Notes: a model not told the origin generated them from the letters alone. A stretch of DNA of 64,000 nt from Mesorhizobium koreense (GCF_031656215.1 NZ_CP134228.1:2809001-2873000); one strand, 5' to 3'. Counted from the stretch's first letter, positions 1-9,003 are shown. Program-made: numbers and translations.

Positions 1-587
1 TGCGACAGGCCGAGCTTTTCCGCCAGCACGAAGGCCTCGCCCACCCCGATCATGGAAATGCCGAGGATCATGTTGTTGCAGATCTTGGCGGCTTGGCCTG
101 CGCCGCCTTCGCCGCAATGGACGATGCGGCCGGCCATCGGCTGCAGGATCGGTTCGGCCTTGGCGAAGGCTTCCTTGGAACCGCCGGCCATGAAGGTGAG
201 CGTGCCCGCTGTCGCTCCGCCGACGCCGCCGGAAACGGGAGCATCGACGGAAAGCATGCCGTGCTTGGCGGCAATCGCATGCGCCTGCCGGGCGGAGCCC
301 ACATCGATCGTGGAGGAATCGATGAAGAGGGTGTCCTTGGCGGCCTTGGCGACGATGTCCTCATAGACGGAGAGCACATGCTTGCCGGCCGGCAGCATGG
401 TGATGACGATGTCCGCATCCTTCACGGCCGCCGGCGCGTTCGCCATGACGGTGACGCCATTGTCGCGCGCGACCTTCAAATTCTCCGGCACAAGATCGAA
501 GCCGCGTACATCATGCCCCGCCTTGACCAGATTGGCGGCCATGGGGTTGCCCATATTGCCGAGGCCGATGAATGCGATGCTGGTCAT
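1..587 (-). CDS. mmsB: 3-hydroxyisobutyrate dehydrogenase (C-terminus cut by window edge)
   Basis: Oxidises 3-hydroxyisobutyrate to methylmalonate semialdehyde with NAD in valine catabolism. The minus strand reads MTSIAFIGLGNMGNPMAANL, with the GxGxMGxPMAxNL dinucleotide-binding signature at the N-terminus. A substrate-binding segment DAPVSGGVGGA follows at about residue 120, then the region with the catalytic lysine (GAGQAAKICNNM). About 195 of the usual ~295 residues are inside the window and the C-terminal helical domain lies to the left. It is preceded by the acyl-CoA dehydrogenase gene on the same strand 80 bp upstream, which fits a valine-degradation operon. The start at 587 aligns with the beta-alpha-beta fold. 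Confidence 0.93.
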   Translation of the reverse strand, partial: MTSIAFIGLGNMGNPMAANLVKAGHDVRGFDLVPENLKVARDNGVTVMANAPAAVKDADIVITMLPAGKHVLSVYEDIVAKAAKDTLFIDSSTIDVGSARQAHAIAAKHGMLSVDAPVSGGVGGATAGTLTFMAGGSKEAFAKAEPILQPMAGRIVHCGEGGAGQAAKICNNMILGISMIGVGEAFVLAEKLGLS

Positions 588-667
588 TTTAGCTTCTCCA
601 AATCAGCGAGTGGTGAATAGCGAATAGAGGATGGTGAACCCGGAAAATCCACGGTTCGCCGCTCGCT

Positions 668-1843
668 CTATTGCCCAATCAAATGCCTTGCGATGATAAC
701 GCGCATGATCTCGTTGGTGCCTTCGAGAATCTGATGGACGCGGAGGTCGCGCACCAGCTTCTCGACACCGTAATCGTGCAGATAGCCGTAGCCGCCATGG
801 ATCTGCAGCGCGTCGTTGGCGACGTCGAAGCAGGCATCGGTGACGAAGCGCTTGGCCATCGCCGACCATTTGGTCGCGTCGGGCGCCTTGCGATCGAGCT
901 TCGAGGCGGCACTGTAGAGAAGCACGCGCGAGGCCTGCAGGTTCGTCTCCATGTCGGCGAGCTTGAATTGCAGCGCCTGGAACTGGTCGATCGTCCGGCC
1001 GAAGGCCTGCCGTTCGTGAGCGTAGGCCAGCGCCTTGTCGAGCGCAGACTGTGCGCCACCCAGCGAGCAGGCGGCGATGTTGAGGCGGCCGCCGTCGAGC
1101 CCTGCCATGGCGATCTTGAAGCCGACGCCTTCGCCCGAAAGCAGGTTTTCCGCCGGCACCTTGCAGTCCTCGAAGATGACCTGTCGGGTGGACTGCATAT
1201 GCCAGCCCATCTTGCTTTCCATGGCGCCGAAGGAGAGGCCGGGCGCATCCTTCGGGACGACGAGCGTCGAGACGCCTTTCGGGCCGTCCTCGCCGGTCCT
1301 CACCATGGCGACATAGACGTCGGAATCGCCGGCGCCAGAGATGAACTGCTTGGCGCCGTTCAGCACGTAATCGCTGCCGTTGCCGCCGCTCCTGACCGCG
1401 CGGGTCTTGAGCGCGGCGGCGTCGGAGCCGGAGCCCGGTTCGGTCAGGCAGTAGCTTGCCAGCCACTCCATCGAGGTGAGCTTCGGCAGGAAGCGCTGGC
1501 GCTGAGTCTCGTCGCCGAATTTGTCGATCATCCACGCCGCCATGTTGTGGATGGAGATGAAAGAGGCGAAGGCGGGGCAGGCGGCGGCGAGCGCCTCGAA
1601 GATCAGCACCGCGTCGAGCCGGCCGAGACCTGAACCGCCGACGTCCTCGCCGATATAGATGCCGCCGAGGCCGAGAGGCCCCGTCTCGCGGATGATTGCG
1701 GAGGGAAAGAAGCGCTCCTTGTCCCAATCGAGAGCGTAGGGTGCGACCCGCTCCGCTGCGAAGTCTCTCGTCATCTCGCGGATGGCGCGCTGGTCATCGT
1801 TCAGCTCGAACTGGCCGGCGGCCTTGTCGGCAACGGCGTCCAT
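668..1843 (-). CDS. Acyl-CoA dehydrogenase, probably isobutyryl-CoA dehydrogenase
   Basis: FAD-dependent dehydrogenase of 391 residues, the usual size of the family. The N-terminal helical domain (ELNDDQRAIREMTRDFAAERVAPYA) is followed by the FAD motif CLTEPGSGSDAAAL. The C-terminus has HQILEGTNEIMR, where the Glu of LEGTNE is at the place of the catalytic base in MCAD-type enzymes. The start was set at 1843 because a GGGAGG ribosome-binding site lies just upstream; a longer frame reaching 1966 gives non-family sequence. Because mmsB follows directly, the substrate is most likely isobutyryl-CoA (valine pathway). That assignment is inferred from context, since a 2-methyl branched-chain acyl-CoA dehydrogenase would look similar. 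Confidence 0.9.
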   Translation of the reverse strand: MDAVADKAAGQFELNDDQRAIREMTRDFAAERVAPYALDWDKERFFPSAIIRETGPLGLGGIYIGEDVGGSGLGRLDAVLIFEALAAACPAFASFISIHNMAAWMIDKFGDETQRQRFLPKLTSMEWLASYCLTEPGSGSDAAALKTRAVRSGGNGSDYVLNGAKQFISGAGDSDVYVAMVRTGEDGPKGVSTLVVPKDAPGLSFGAMESKMGWHMQSTRQVIFEDCKVPAENLLSGEGVGFKIAMAGLDGGRLNIAACSLGGAQSALDKALAYAHERQAFGRTIDQFQALQFKLADMETNLQASRVLLYSAASKLDRKAPDATKWSAMAKRFVTDACFDVANDALQIHGGYGYLHDYGVEKLVRDLRVHQILEGTNEIMRVIIARHLIGQ

Positions 1844-1948
1844 GACAACCTCCCTGCTTCCGCTTGCTCCTCGACCTTCCGCCAGTCTAAAGCATTGCCG
1901 GCGTTGCGCAACGCGGGCGCCTGCAAAGAGGCTGTGCACGCAAGCGCC

Positions 1949-2560
1949 ATGGAGCCGGACATTCAAAGAAAATTACTGACGAAGACGCGCGACTATCTCG
2001 CCGGTTTCAAGGAGCCCGTGCTCGCGAACTTTCTCGAAGGGGTGGATTGGTCGATGAAAGAGCGGCCACTCTTTCTGAAGCCGTTGCCGTGCCTCTGCCG
2101 CCTCGATCGGATTTTCTCGACAGCAGGCGAGAGAGAACGCGAGGTGGTCCGTGTGCTCGCGGAAAACCGAAACGCGTTCCATTGGGGGCAGACATATGTC
2201 GAGGCGGATTTCGGTCGGCACTTCATCGACAATTATGGCTGGCTGGAATTGTTTGGAACGCGCGGGCATTTCATCAATGGCGAGATGGCGGGTGGCTTCC
2301 TCGTCCTTGGCCCACATCTTCATTACCCGGACCACCATCATGCAGCGGAAGAGATTTATATTCCGCTGGTGGGAGGCGCGATGTGGCGCAAGGGCGGCGG
2401 GCCCTATGTTGAGCGCCCTGCGGGCACGTTTATCCATCATCCTTCCAATGTCAGCCACGCGATGAAAACCGGCGAGGAGCCGCTTCTGGCGCTCTACCTC
2501 TGGCGCGGCGGCCCGCTTGCTGCGCACTCCACCATCACCGGCAAGGCGGACGTCGCTTGA
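1949..2560 (+). CDS. Cupin protein of the DMSP lyase family (DddQ/DddL-type)
   Basis: A 203-residue protein whose C-terminal half is a single cupin barrel. The metal motif reads HYPDHHHAAEEIY (residues 125-137) and a distal His occurs at residue 170 (NVSHAM). This H-x3-H-x-H-x3-E-x-Y pattern, following a GGFLVLGP strand, is what I recognise from dimethylsulfoniopropionate lyases such as DddQ, which cleave DMSP to acrylate and dimethyl sulfide. The start at 1949 (MEPDIQRK) was chosen over an in-frame ATG at 1895 because the added segment looks non-homologous; no strong Shine-Dalgarno decides it. It runs divergently from the acyl-CoA dehydrogenase and overlaps the next gene by 4 bp. It could equally be a related cupin acting on another substrate. 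Confidence 0.65.
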   Translation: MEPDIQRKLLTKTRDYLAGFKEPVLANFLEGVDWSMKERPLFLKPLPCLCRLDRIFSTAGEREREVVRVLAENRNAFHWGQTYVEADFGRHFIDNYGWLELFGTRGHFINGEMAGGFLVLGPHLHYPDHHHAAEEIYIPLVGGAMWRKGGGPYVERPAGTFIHHPSNVSHAMKTGEEPLLALYLWRGGPLAAHSTITGKADVA

Positions 2561-4032
2561 CGAAGCCGCGCGCTATCATGCTGCAGGGTACCGGCTCGGA
2601 TGTCGGCAAGACGGTGCTGGTGGCGGGCCTTTGCCGAGTGGCGCGCCGGCGCGGGCTTTCCGTGCGGCCGTTCAAGCCGCAGAACATGTCGAACAACGCC
2701 GCCGTCGCCGAAATTCCCGGCGGGGAAGAAATGGGCGAGATCGGCCGTGCGCAGTGGCTCCAGGCGCTCGCCTGCGGCGTTGCGCCGACAGTGCATATGA
2801 ACCCGGTTCTGTTGAAGCCCCAGAGCGATATCGGCGCGCAGGTGGTCGTGCAGGGAAAGGTCTTCGGCGAAGCCGGAGCGCGCGACTATCAGGCGCTCAA
2901 GGGAAGGCTGCTCGACGCGGTAATGGCGTCGTGGGAGGAGGCGGGGAAGGGGGCTGATCTTGTCGTGGTCGAGGGTGCCGGCTCGCCGGCCGAAATCAAC
3001 CTGCGCGACCGGGACATCGCCAATATGGGTTTTGCCACCCGCGCTGACGTGCCGGTGGTGCTGGTCGGGGACATCGACCGCGGCGGGGTGATCGCCTCCC
3101 TGGTGGGTACGCACCATATCCTGCCGGAGGAAGACCGGCGGATGATCGTAGGCTATCTCGTCAACAAGTTCCGGGGCGATGTCTCGCTCTTCGATGACGG
3201 GTTGAAGGCGATCGATCATTACACGGGATGGCCCTGCTTTGGCGTCGTGCCGTGGCTGAAAGACGCCGCGCGCCTGCCGTCTGAGGATTCGGTCGTCCTC
3301 GAACGGCTTGCTGACGGCTATCCTTCCGCGCTCAAGGTGGCGGTGCCCATGCTCGGCCGCATCGCCAATTTCGATGATCTCGACCCGTTCCGCGCCGAAC
3401 CCGACGTCGAAGTCGTCTTCGTTCCGCCCGGCAAGCGCTTGCCGGTCGATGCGGGCCTCGTCGTCATTCCCGGATCGAAATCGACCATCGCCGATCTGGC
3501 GTATTTCCGCGAGAACGGCTGGGATCGCGACCTGGCCGCGCATCGGCGGCGCGGCGGCCATATCGTCGGTCTGTGCGGCGGATACCAGATGCTCGGGCGC
3601 CGGGTACTCGATCCGGACGGTGTCGAAGGCGCGGTGCGCGAAGCAGACGGGCTCGGCCTGCTCGATGTCGAGACGGTGATGGCGCCGCAAAAGACCGTCC
3701 GCAACATTGCTGCGCGCTCGGCCCGCTTCGATACGCCGATCGAAGGCTACGAAATCCATATGGGCGAGACGGATGGGGGCGATCGCGTACGGCCCGTCGC
3801 AATTGTCGACGGAAACGGGGAAGGCGCGACGTCGCCGGACGGCAAGGTGCTCGGCACCTATCTCCACGGCCTGTTCACAGCGGACGCGTTCAGGAAGAAA
3901 TTCCTCGAAAGCCTGGGTATCCGCTCCGGAGACCTGGACTACCGCGCGGCGGTCGAAAACGCGCTGGACGGCGTTGCCGACGGGCTCGAAGCACATCTGG
4001 ATTGCAATGCGCTGCTGGCGGCTGCTCGATAG
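2557..4032 (+). CDS. cobQ: Cobyric acid synthase
   Basis: ATP-dependent amidotransferase that amidates the corrin side chains b, d, e and g of adenosylcobyrinic a,c-diamide, using glutamine. The N-terminal dethiobiotin-synthetase-like domain has the P-loop GTGSDVGKT and KPQNMSNN. The C-terminal class I glutaminase-like domain carries the cysteine nucleophile in GLCGGYQMLGR and the histidine in GTYLHGLF. The length of 491 residues is normal. Initiation is probably at TTG 2557, whose TTGA overlaps the stop codon of the upstream cupin gene; ATG 2578 is possible but would remove the conserved start of strand 1. No other cobalamin gene is next to it and I saw no cobalamin riboswitch in the short upstream region. 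Confidence 0.95.
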   Translation: MTKPRAIMLQGTGSDVGKTVLVAGLCRVARRRGLSVRPFKPQNMSNNAAVAEIPGGEEMGEIGRAQWLQALACGVAPTVHMNPVLLKPQSDIGAQVVVQGKVFGEAGARDYQALKGRLLDAVMASWEEAGKGADLVVVEGAGSPAEINLRDRDIANMGFATRADVPVVLVGDIDRGGVIASLVGTHHILPEEDRRMIVGYLVNKFRGDVSLFDDGLKAIDHYTGWPCFGVVPWLKDAARLPSEDSVVLERLADGYPSALKVAVPMLGRIANFDDLDPFRAEPDVEVVFVPPGKRLPVDAGLVVIPGSKSTIADLAYFRENGWDRDLAAHRRRGGHIVGLCGGYQMLGRRVLDPDGVEGAVREADGLGLLDVETVMAPQKTVRNIAARSARFDTPIEGYEIHMGETDGGDRVRPVAIVDGNGEGATSPDGKVLGTYLHGLFTADAFRKKFLESLGIRSGDLDYRAAVENALDGVADGLEAHLDCNALLAAAR

Positions 4033-4048
4033 CAGCGACGCGTTCGCC

Positions 4049-4393
4049 CTACGCCTTCCTGCGCTGTAGCAGTTTCTCGGCCGCGTCCTGCAACTGGGCG
4101 ATTTCCTTGTCGAACTCGGCGATCGATCGCGTTCGCGTCTCGCAATAGATCATGCCGGATTCGAGGTCCTTCAGTTTCCTGTCCGACCAGTCGCTGGCGC
4201 CTTCGCCGTCGATCGCGAAGGAAAGCGTGGAAGCGTTGCCGACCGTGCGGTCGTAGCGTTCCTGAAGTCCCTTTCGTTCCTGTTCGAGTTCGATCCTGAT
4301 CCCGGCAAGAAGGCTGACAATGCGTTCCGCCCGCGCGGCATCGTTATCCCGGTCGCGCTCGGCCGATCGCTGTCGAAAAAGACCCTTAAGCAT
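4049..4393 (-). CDS. Conserved hypothetical coiled-coil protein
   Basis: A 114-residue soluble protein without a signal peptide or membrane segment. It is rich in charged residues with heptad-like spacing (ERIVSLLAGIRIELEQERKGLQERY, and a C-terminal SIAEFDKEIAQLQDAAEKLLQRR), so two coiled-coil helices are likely. The start at 4393 (MLKGLFRQRS) has a GGAGAG ribosome-binding site; a longer frame exists but adds low-quality sequence. It converges with cobQ, 16 bp apart. I do not recognise a named family. Confidence 0.65.
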   Translation of the reverse strand: MLKGLFRQRSAERDRDNDAARAERIVSLLAGIRIELEQERKGLQERYDRTVGNASTLSFAIDGEGASDWSDRKLKDLESGMIYCETRTRSIAEFDKEIAQLQDAAEKLLQRRKA

Positions 4394-4483
4394 GCGCTCT
4401 CCGTTTTGCGGCCGCTGCGGAAGTTCCGCGGGCCGCCGACGATAGCACAACTACCGGAATCCGTTAATGAAAGCCGTTACCGG

Positions 4484-4822
4484 TCAGGAGGTGCTGAGTA
4501 CGAGGACCATATGCGCGGCGAGCACGCCGAGGATGCCGCCCGCCGCCTTTACCGTGGCGTCCCAGAACCTCGCATGGCGATCCGGCGTCAGATATTGCAG
4601 GGTTTCGATGCCGAATGCCGCGACCGCGATAAAGCCGACCGCCCACAGCCAACGGCGGCGATAGCCGAATCCCAGGAACAGTCCCGACACCAGGAAGCCG
4701 ACGAAGCGGTCGAAGTCCGGCCCGTATCCCAGCCGCGGCCTGAGGCCGATCGGCGAGATAGTCGCAAAAACGATTGCCAGAAGGATGGACCAGCCGATGA
4801 TTCGGCATGCGATGCGTATCAT
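4484..4822 (-). CDS. VanZ-like family membrane protein
   Basis: A 112-residue integral membrane protein with about four hydrophobic segments: SILLAIVFATISPIGLRP, FVGFLVSGLFLGFGY, WAVGFIAVAAFGIETLQ, and a C-terminal ILGVLAAHMVLVL. The order of elements, a first helix ending in SPIGLRP, a central hydrophobic pair, then FGIETLQYLTPDRHARFWDATVKAAGGILG, matches the VanZ-like family, where E-x-x-Q and D-x-x-x-N/K positions recur. VanZ homologues outside glycopeptide resistance have no defined role, so no resistance function is implied. It is probably monocistronic. Confidence 0.7.
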   Translation of the reverse strand: MIRIACRIIGWSILLAIVFATISPIGLRPRLGYGPDFDRFVGFLVSGLFLGFGYRRRWLWAVGFIAVAAFGIETLQYLTPDRHARFWDATVKAAGGILGVLAAHMVLVLSTS

Positions 4823-4890
4823 ACCCGCTCATAACCGCCCAAACCCCGGAACGCCAGACGGTAAGCCCGCCGGAGCGAAGGCAGTTCCCG

Positions 4891-5727
4891 TTATCGTGAC
4901 ATCAGCGTGAGCGCGGGCATGGATTCGAGAACTGTTCTCGTCGCTCCGCCGAACAGCCATTCGCTCAGCCGCGAGCGGCTGTAGGCGCCCATGACGAGGA
5001 GGTCGGCGCCGGTTTCCGCCACCCTGTTGCCGATGATGGCGCCGATCGGCGTGCCGGCGGCCGTTTCGTCCCTCACGTTGACCTTCACGCCATGCCGGGC
5101 CAGCGTCTCCGCGATCTCGGCGCCGCCCGCCCAGCCTTCTTCCGATTCCGCATCTTTGTCGATGAGCAGAAGCTCGACCTTGTCCGCTCGATGCAGGAAG
5201 GGAAGGGCGTCGAATGTCGCGCGTGCCGATTCCCTTGAACCGTTCCAGGCTACAAGAGCGCGGCCGATACGTGTCGGGACCGTTCCGGCATAGGGGATGA
5301 GCAATACCGGCCGGCCGCTTTCGAAGAGGAGCGTTTCGATGCCGTCCGTGTCGCCGGCAGCACCCGGATCCACCTGCTGCACGATCACGAGATCCGACGC
5401 GCGCGCATTGGCCAGAGCGGGCTGGGCGCTCTCGCCCATGAACGTCTGCACGCTCAGCCATTCGGCGGATATCCCCTCCGCATCGGTGCGCGAGCGGAAG
5501 AGCTTCTCGATCTCCGCGGAGCGTTTGCGGTTTGCTTCGGCGGTTGCCTCGAGGAAAACAAGATCGGAGCCGACCCCTGTCGGCGATGGGTAGGGGAGAG
5601 GGATCGCCTCGGCGTGAATCCCGACGACATGACTGCCGGATGTCGATGCGAGGGGGATCGCGAAATCAAGTACGCGCCCGGCATCTGCGGGCGCCCGGAG
5701 GATTGCGGCAAGGGTTTTGAACGGCAT
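4891..5727 (-). CDS. Universal stress protein, tandem UspA domains
   Basis: A 278-residue cytoplasmic protein with two UspA-like domains, roughly residues 3-140 and 150-278. The second domain ends with a nucleotide-binding-type loop, VMGAYSRSRLSEWLFGGATRTVL, equivalent to the G-x2-G-x9-G(S/T) motif; the first domain is more degenerate. Two ATGs are possible. The one at 5733 directly abuts the GAGGAG sequence, while the one at 5727 has a 7-nt spacing, so 5727 is preferred. Proteins of this layout accumulate under stress, but no ligand can be deduced here. Confidence 0.85.
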   Translation of the reverse strand: MPFKTLAAILRAPADAGRVLDFAIPLASTSGSHVVGIHAEAIPLPYPSPTGVGSDLVFLEATAEANRKRSAEIEKLFRSRTDAEGISAEWLSVQTFMGESAQPALANARASDLVIVQQVDPGAAGDTDGIETLLFESGRPVLLIPYAGTVPTRIGRALVAWNGSRESARATFDALPFLHRADKVELLLIDKDAESEEGWAGGAEIAETLARHGVKVNVRDETAAGTPIGAIIGNRVAETGADLLVMGAYSRSRLSEWLFGGATRTVLESMPALTLMSR

Positions 5728-5805
5728 CGTCATTCTCCTCGGACTTGCGCGATCTTATCGCGTATCCGGTTTATCGTGTATCCGGCCCTAATACCTTGAT
5801 CAGGA

Positions 5806-7029
5806 TCAATCGGCGCGTGGCGAGTGGACGTGCTCGGGCCTCACGCCGAGCCCCACCCATGAGGCGAAACGCCTTTGCAGCCAGGGGATGGCGGATACGA
5901 TGCGGATCAACAGTGGCGGCTTCGGCACTTGCTCCTTGTCTTTCAGAAGAGGCGTCAGGATAAGCCGATGTGCCTGGACCTGCACGAACTGAACGACGCG
6001 GGTCGGCCAGAGCCGGCGCTCGCGTACGCGCTCCAGATCCGCATCGGTGAGCGTGTCGGCGGCGAGGCGGCCGGCCAGCAGATTAGCCGAGGCCACCGCG
6101 TCCTGTATGGCGAGATTGATGCCGATGCCGCCGACCGGCGACATGGCATGCGCGCTGTCGCCGATCATCACCAGCCCCGGCCGAGACCATTTCTCCAGCC
6201 GGTCGACGGTGACGGTCAAGAGCTTCACGTCGTCCCAGTTTGGGATCTGGTCGATATGGCCGGCGAGCCACGGCACGGCGTCCACGACCGACCGGCGGAA
6301 GGCATCGAGGCCGGCGGCGCGTATCTTCGGCGCCTCGTTCTTGGCGATGACATAGGCGCATTGCCAGTAATCGCCCCGATCTATGGTGACGACGATGCGG
6401 CCGGCGGCCGCGTTGAACAACACGTCCTCGCCTTGTTCCGGGTCGCGGTCGACGCGGAACCAGAATACGTCGATCGGCGCGCCGATGTCGACCACCTTCA
6501 GGCCGCTTGCGTCGCGAACGGTCGAATGGCGGCCGTCGGCGCCGATGGTGAGCTTCGCTGTGATCTCGATTTCACCTTCCGGCCCCTTGGCGCTGACGCC
6601 GGCGACGCGGCCGCTTTCCTCCATAAGGCCGGTGGCTTCGGTATTCATGCTGAGCGAGAACGAGGGAAGCTTTCTTGCTTCGTCGGCCAGGAAGTCGAGA
6701 AAGTCCCATTGCGGCATGAGCGCAACGAAGGGGTAATGCGCCTTGATACCGGTGAAGTCGCCGATGCGCAGATGTTTGTCGCCGAAATTACCGCCGAGAC
6801 GCTCGATCTTCTCGTGCGGGCGCTTCAGCAGCCCTTCGGCAAGGCCAAGCTCATACATGATCTCCAGCGTCGAGGGGTGCACCGTATCGCCGCGGAAATC
6901 GCGCAGGAAATCGCCGTGCTTCTCCAGCACCAGCGTCTTCACCCCGGCGCGGGCGAAGAGATAGCCCGCCATCATGCCTGCCGGCCCGCCGCCGACTATG
7001 CAGCATTCGGTGTCGACGGGTGCAGTCAT
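5806..7029 (-). CDS. FAD-dependent aromatic-ring hydroxylase-like oxidoreductase
   Basis: A 407-residue group A flavoprotein monooxygenase. Visible motifs are GGGPAGMMAGYLFARAG (FAD ADP-binding fingerprint, N-terminus), GADGRHSTVR (DG motif, about residue 165) and GDSAHAMSPVGGIGINLAIQD (GD motif, about residue 285). This arrangement is typical of UbiH and p-hydroxybenzoate hydroxylase relatives. It overlaps the upstream gene by 4 bp (ATGA), so the two are co-translated. The substrate cannot be read from sequence; the closest described group is a set of uncharacterised FAD-dependent oxidoreductases rather than ubiquinone enzymes. Confidence 0.85.
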   Translation of the reverse strand: MTAPVDTECCIVGGGPAGMMAGYLFARAGVKTLVLEKHGDFLRDFRGDTVHPSTLEIMYELGLAEGLLKRPHEKIERLGGNFGDKHLRIGDFTGIKAHYPFVALMPQWDFLDFLADEARKLPSFSLSMNTEATGLMEESGRVAGVSAKGPEGEIEITAKLTIGADGRHSTVRDASGLKVVDIGAPIDVFWFRVDRDPEQGEDVLFNAAAGRIVVTIDRGDYWQCAYVIAKNEAPKIRAAGLDAFRRSVVDAVPWLAGHIDQIPNWDDVKLLTVTVDRLEKWSRPGLVMIGDSAHAMSPVGGIGINLAIQDAVASANLLAGRLAADTLTDADLERVRERRLWPTRVVQFVQVQAHRLILTPLLKDKEQVPKPPLLIRIVSAIPWLQRRFASWVGLGVRPEHVHSPRAD

Positions 7030-7766
7030 GCGGCCTTGCCGATGCCTGCCACCATGCCGGCGACATCGGCTTCGGCTGCGGCAAGCGCCTCGGGCGAGCG
7101 CGAGCGGATGACGAGGTCGGTCGAGAATTTGCCGTCGAACGATTTCGGATAAGATCCGATGATCGTGTCGGGATGCGCCTTCTGGATGGCCGCGAGCGCT
7201 TCCGCGACCGCGCCCTCGCCGTAGGGGCAGTGCACCGTCGCCGAGAGCAGCTTCTGCCCGGTCTTGAGCGTCGGCACGACGTTGTCCAGCATGGCCTGGA
7301 AGATCGAGGGGACGCCGGCCATGACGTAGACATTCTCCATCTGGAAGCCCGGCGCGGTGGAAATGGGGTTGCGGATATGCTTTGCGCCGACCGGCATGCG
7401 CGCCATGCGCTTGCGCGCGGCCGTCATTTCAAGCCCGCGCTTGACATAGGCCGCTTCCATCATGGCAAGCGCTTTCGCATCGTAGTCGCAGGGCACACCG
7501 AAGGCCTTCGAGATCGCGTCGGCCGTGATGTCGTCATGCGTCGGGCCGATGCCGCCGGTGGTGAAGACGTAGGCATAGCGTGGCCTTAGCGCGTTGACGG
7601 CGGCGACGATCTCGTCCTCCTCGTCGGGGACGATCCTCACCTCTTTCAGATCGATGCCGATCGCCGTCATGATGTCCGCAAGGTGGCCGACATTCTTGTC
7701 CTTGGTGCGGCCGGACAAGATTTCATCGCCGATCACGACCATCGCGGCAGTCACGGTTTCAGGCAT
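7026..7766 (-). CDS. Molybdopterin-binding (MoaB/Mog/CinA-N domain) protein
   Basis: A 246-residue protein with one MoCF-biosynthesis-type domain. Visible features are AAMVVIGDEILSGRTKDKN at the N-terminus and TTGGIGPTHDDITADAISKAFG, the GGxGPT/DD substrate-binding signature. The domain is followed by a C-terminal extension but no CinA nicotinamide-deamidase domain. It corresponds to the COG1058 stand-alone form. The start at 7766 (MPETVTAAM) has a GGAGCG ribosome-binding site; the longer frame to 7817 is unlikely. It is the first gene of a two-gene unit with the flavin monooxygenase. The family fold is certain but the biochemical role is not established. Confidence 0.85.
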   Translation of the reverse strand: MPETVTAAMVVIGDEILSGRTKDKNVGHLADIMTAIGIDLKEVRIVPDEEDEIVAAVNALRPRYAYVFTTGGIGPTHDDITADAISKAFGVPCDYDAKALAMMEAAYVKRGLEMTAARKRMARMPVGAKHIRNPISTAPGFQMENVYVMAGVPSIFQAMLDNVVPTLKTGQKLLSATVHCPYGEGAVAEALAAIQKAHPDTIIGSYPKSFDGKFSTDLVIRSRSPEALAAAEADVAGMVAGIGKAA

Positions 7767-7956
7767 CGAAGCGCTCCATCGAAAGGGAAGCAAGTGGTAG
7801 CGCCGACGAGCGGGCATCGCAATGGTCCCACAACCGGGCTGAAAATCCCAATCGTGGGCCCATACGACATATGGATTGTCATTGGGGGTTCAAATGCCGC
7901 AATCTATCGGGTGAGCCCGCCTGTCAAAAAAGAGCGGACTGTTGGAGGAACATGCC

Positions 7957-9003
7957 ATGGAAATGCCACCACCCCTTATCGATTCCCCGGCCGCCTGGAT
8001 CGGGGAGGAAATGGCCAGGCACAAGGAACGCTGGCTGGTCGAGCTTTCGAGCGAGGACATCGCCGAACTGGAAGCAGCGGGGAAAGCCTATCTCGAGCGG
8101 ACGGACGATATCGGTGCGCTGAAGAAGGAGGATTTCCCGCTGCCGCGCCTTGCCGGGCATCTCGCTGCACTACGCGAAAAACTGGTCAACGGGATCGGCT
8201 TCGAGGTGCTGCGCGGGCTTCCGGCGGAAAATTATTCGCGGGAGCTTGCAGCGACGATCTTCTGCGGAGTCGGCTCGCATCTGGGCAGCGCGCGTTCGCA
8301 GAACGCCCAGGGCCACATCCTCGGTCACGTACGCGACACGGGCGCCAACGCCAAGGACACGAACACCCGCATCTACCAGACCGCCGAGCGGCAGACCTTC
8401 CATACGGATTCGGCCGATGTCGTCGGGCTGCTCTGCCGCCGTGACGCGAAGGAGGGCGGGGAGTCGCTTCTGGTTAGCACCGTCACGATCTACAACGAAA
8501 TGCAGAAACGTCGCCCGGACCTCGTGCCGCTGCTCTTCGATCCGATCGCCACAGACCGGCGCGGCGAGGTTCCGGAAGGCCAGAAGGCTTACTTCGAAAT
8601 CCCGGTCCTCAACTGGTACGGCGGCCACCTGACCGGCATGTACCAGCGGCAATATATCGACAGCGCGCAGCGCTTCCCCGACGCCATGCGCCTGACGGAC
8701 CGGCATGTCGAGGCGCTGGATCTCTTCGACAACCTCGCCAACGACCCGAAGCTGCATCTCGTCATGCGGCTGCAGCCCGGCGACCTGCAATTCGTCTACA
8801 ATCACTCCATGCTGCATGACCGCATGGGCTTTCTCGACTGGGCGGAACCGGAAAAGCGCCGGCACATGCTGCGGCTGTGGCTTTCGGTGCCCGGCGACCG
8901 GCCGCTGCCGGATTGCTTCAAGCAGCGCTACGGCTCGATCGAGATCGGCGACCGCGGCGGCATCATCACGAAGGACACGCGCCTCAACGCGCCGCTGGGG
9001 TAG
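7957..9003 (+). CDS. TauD/TfdA-family Fe(II)/2-oxoglutarate dioxygenase
   Basis: A 348-residue protein with the 2-His-1-carboxylate iron triad. HTD at residues 149-151 supplies His and Asp, and YNHSMLHDR (His at about 287) supplies the distal His. Arg at about 306 in MLRLWLSVP is placed to bind 2-oxoglutarate. The fold is that of the TauD/TfdA superfamily; the N-terminal ~75 residues resemble the gamma-butyrobetaine hydroxylase-like subset. The start ATG 7957 has GGAGG at 7945-7949; a TTG at 7942 is not needed. It stands alone and divergent from the molybdopterin-binding gene, and its substrate is unknown. Confidence 0.82.
   Translation: MEMPPPLIDSPAAWIGEEMARHKERWLVELSSEDIAELEAAGKAYLERTDDIGALKKEDFPLPRLAGHLAALREKLVNGIGFEVLRGLPAENYSRELAATIFCGVGSHLGSARSQNAQGHILGHVRDTGANAKDTNTRIYQTAERQTFHTDSADVVGLLCRRDAKEGGESLLVSTVTIYNEMQKRRPDLVPLLFDPIATDRRGEVPEGQKAYFEIPVLNWYGGHLTGMYQRQYIDSAQRFPDAMRLTDRHVEALDLFDNLANDPKLHLVMRLQPGDLQFVYNHSMLHDRMGFLDWAEPEKRRHMLRLWLSVPGDRPLPDCFKQRYGSIEIGDRGGIITKDTRLNAPLG

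Noticed and set aside
1844-1948. Cobalamin riboswitch ahead of the cupin-cobQ unit
   Set aside because: The divergent spacer is about 105 bp, too short, and no B12-box-like sequence was seen.
4484-4822. Glycopeptide (teicoplanin) resistance by the VanZ-like gene
   Set aside because: Only the family fold matches, no other van genes are near, and VanZ-like proteins are common in species where that resistance is irrelevant.
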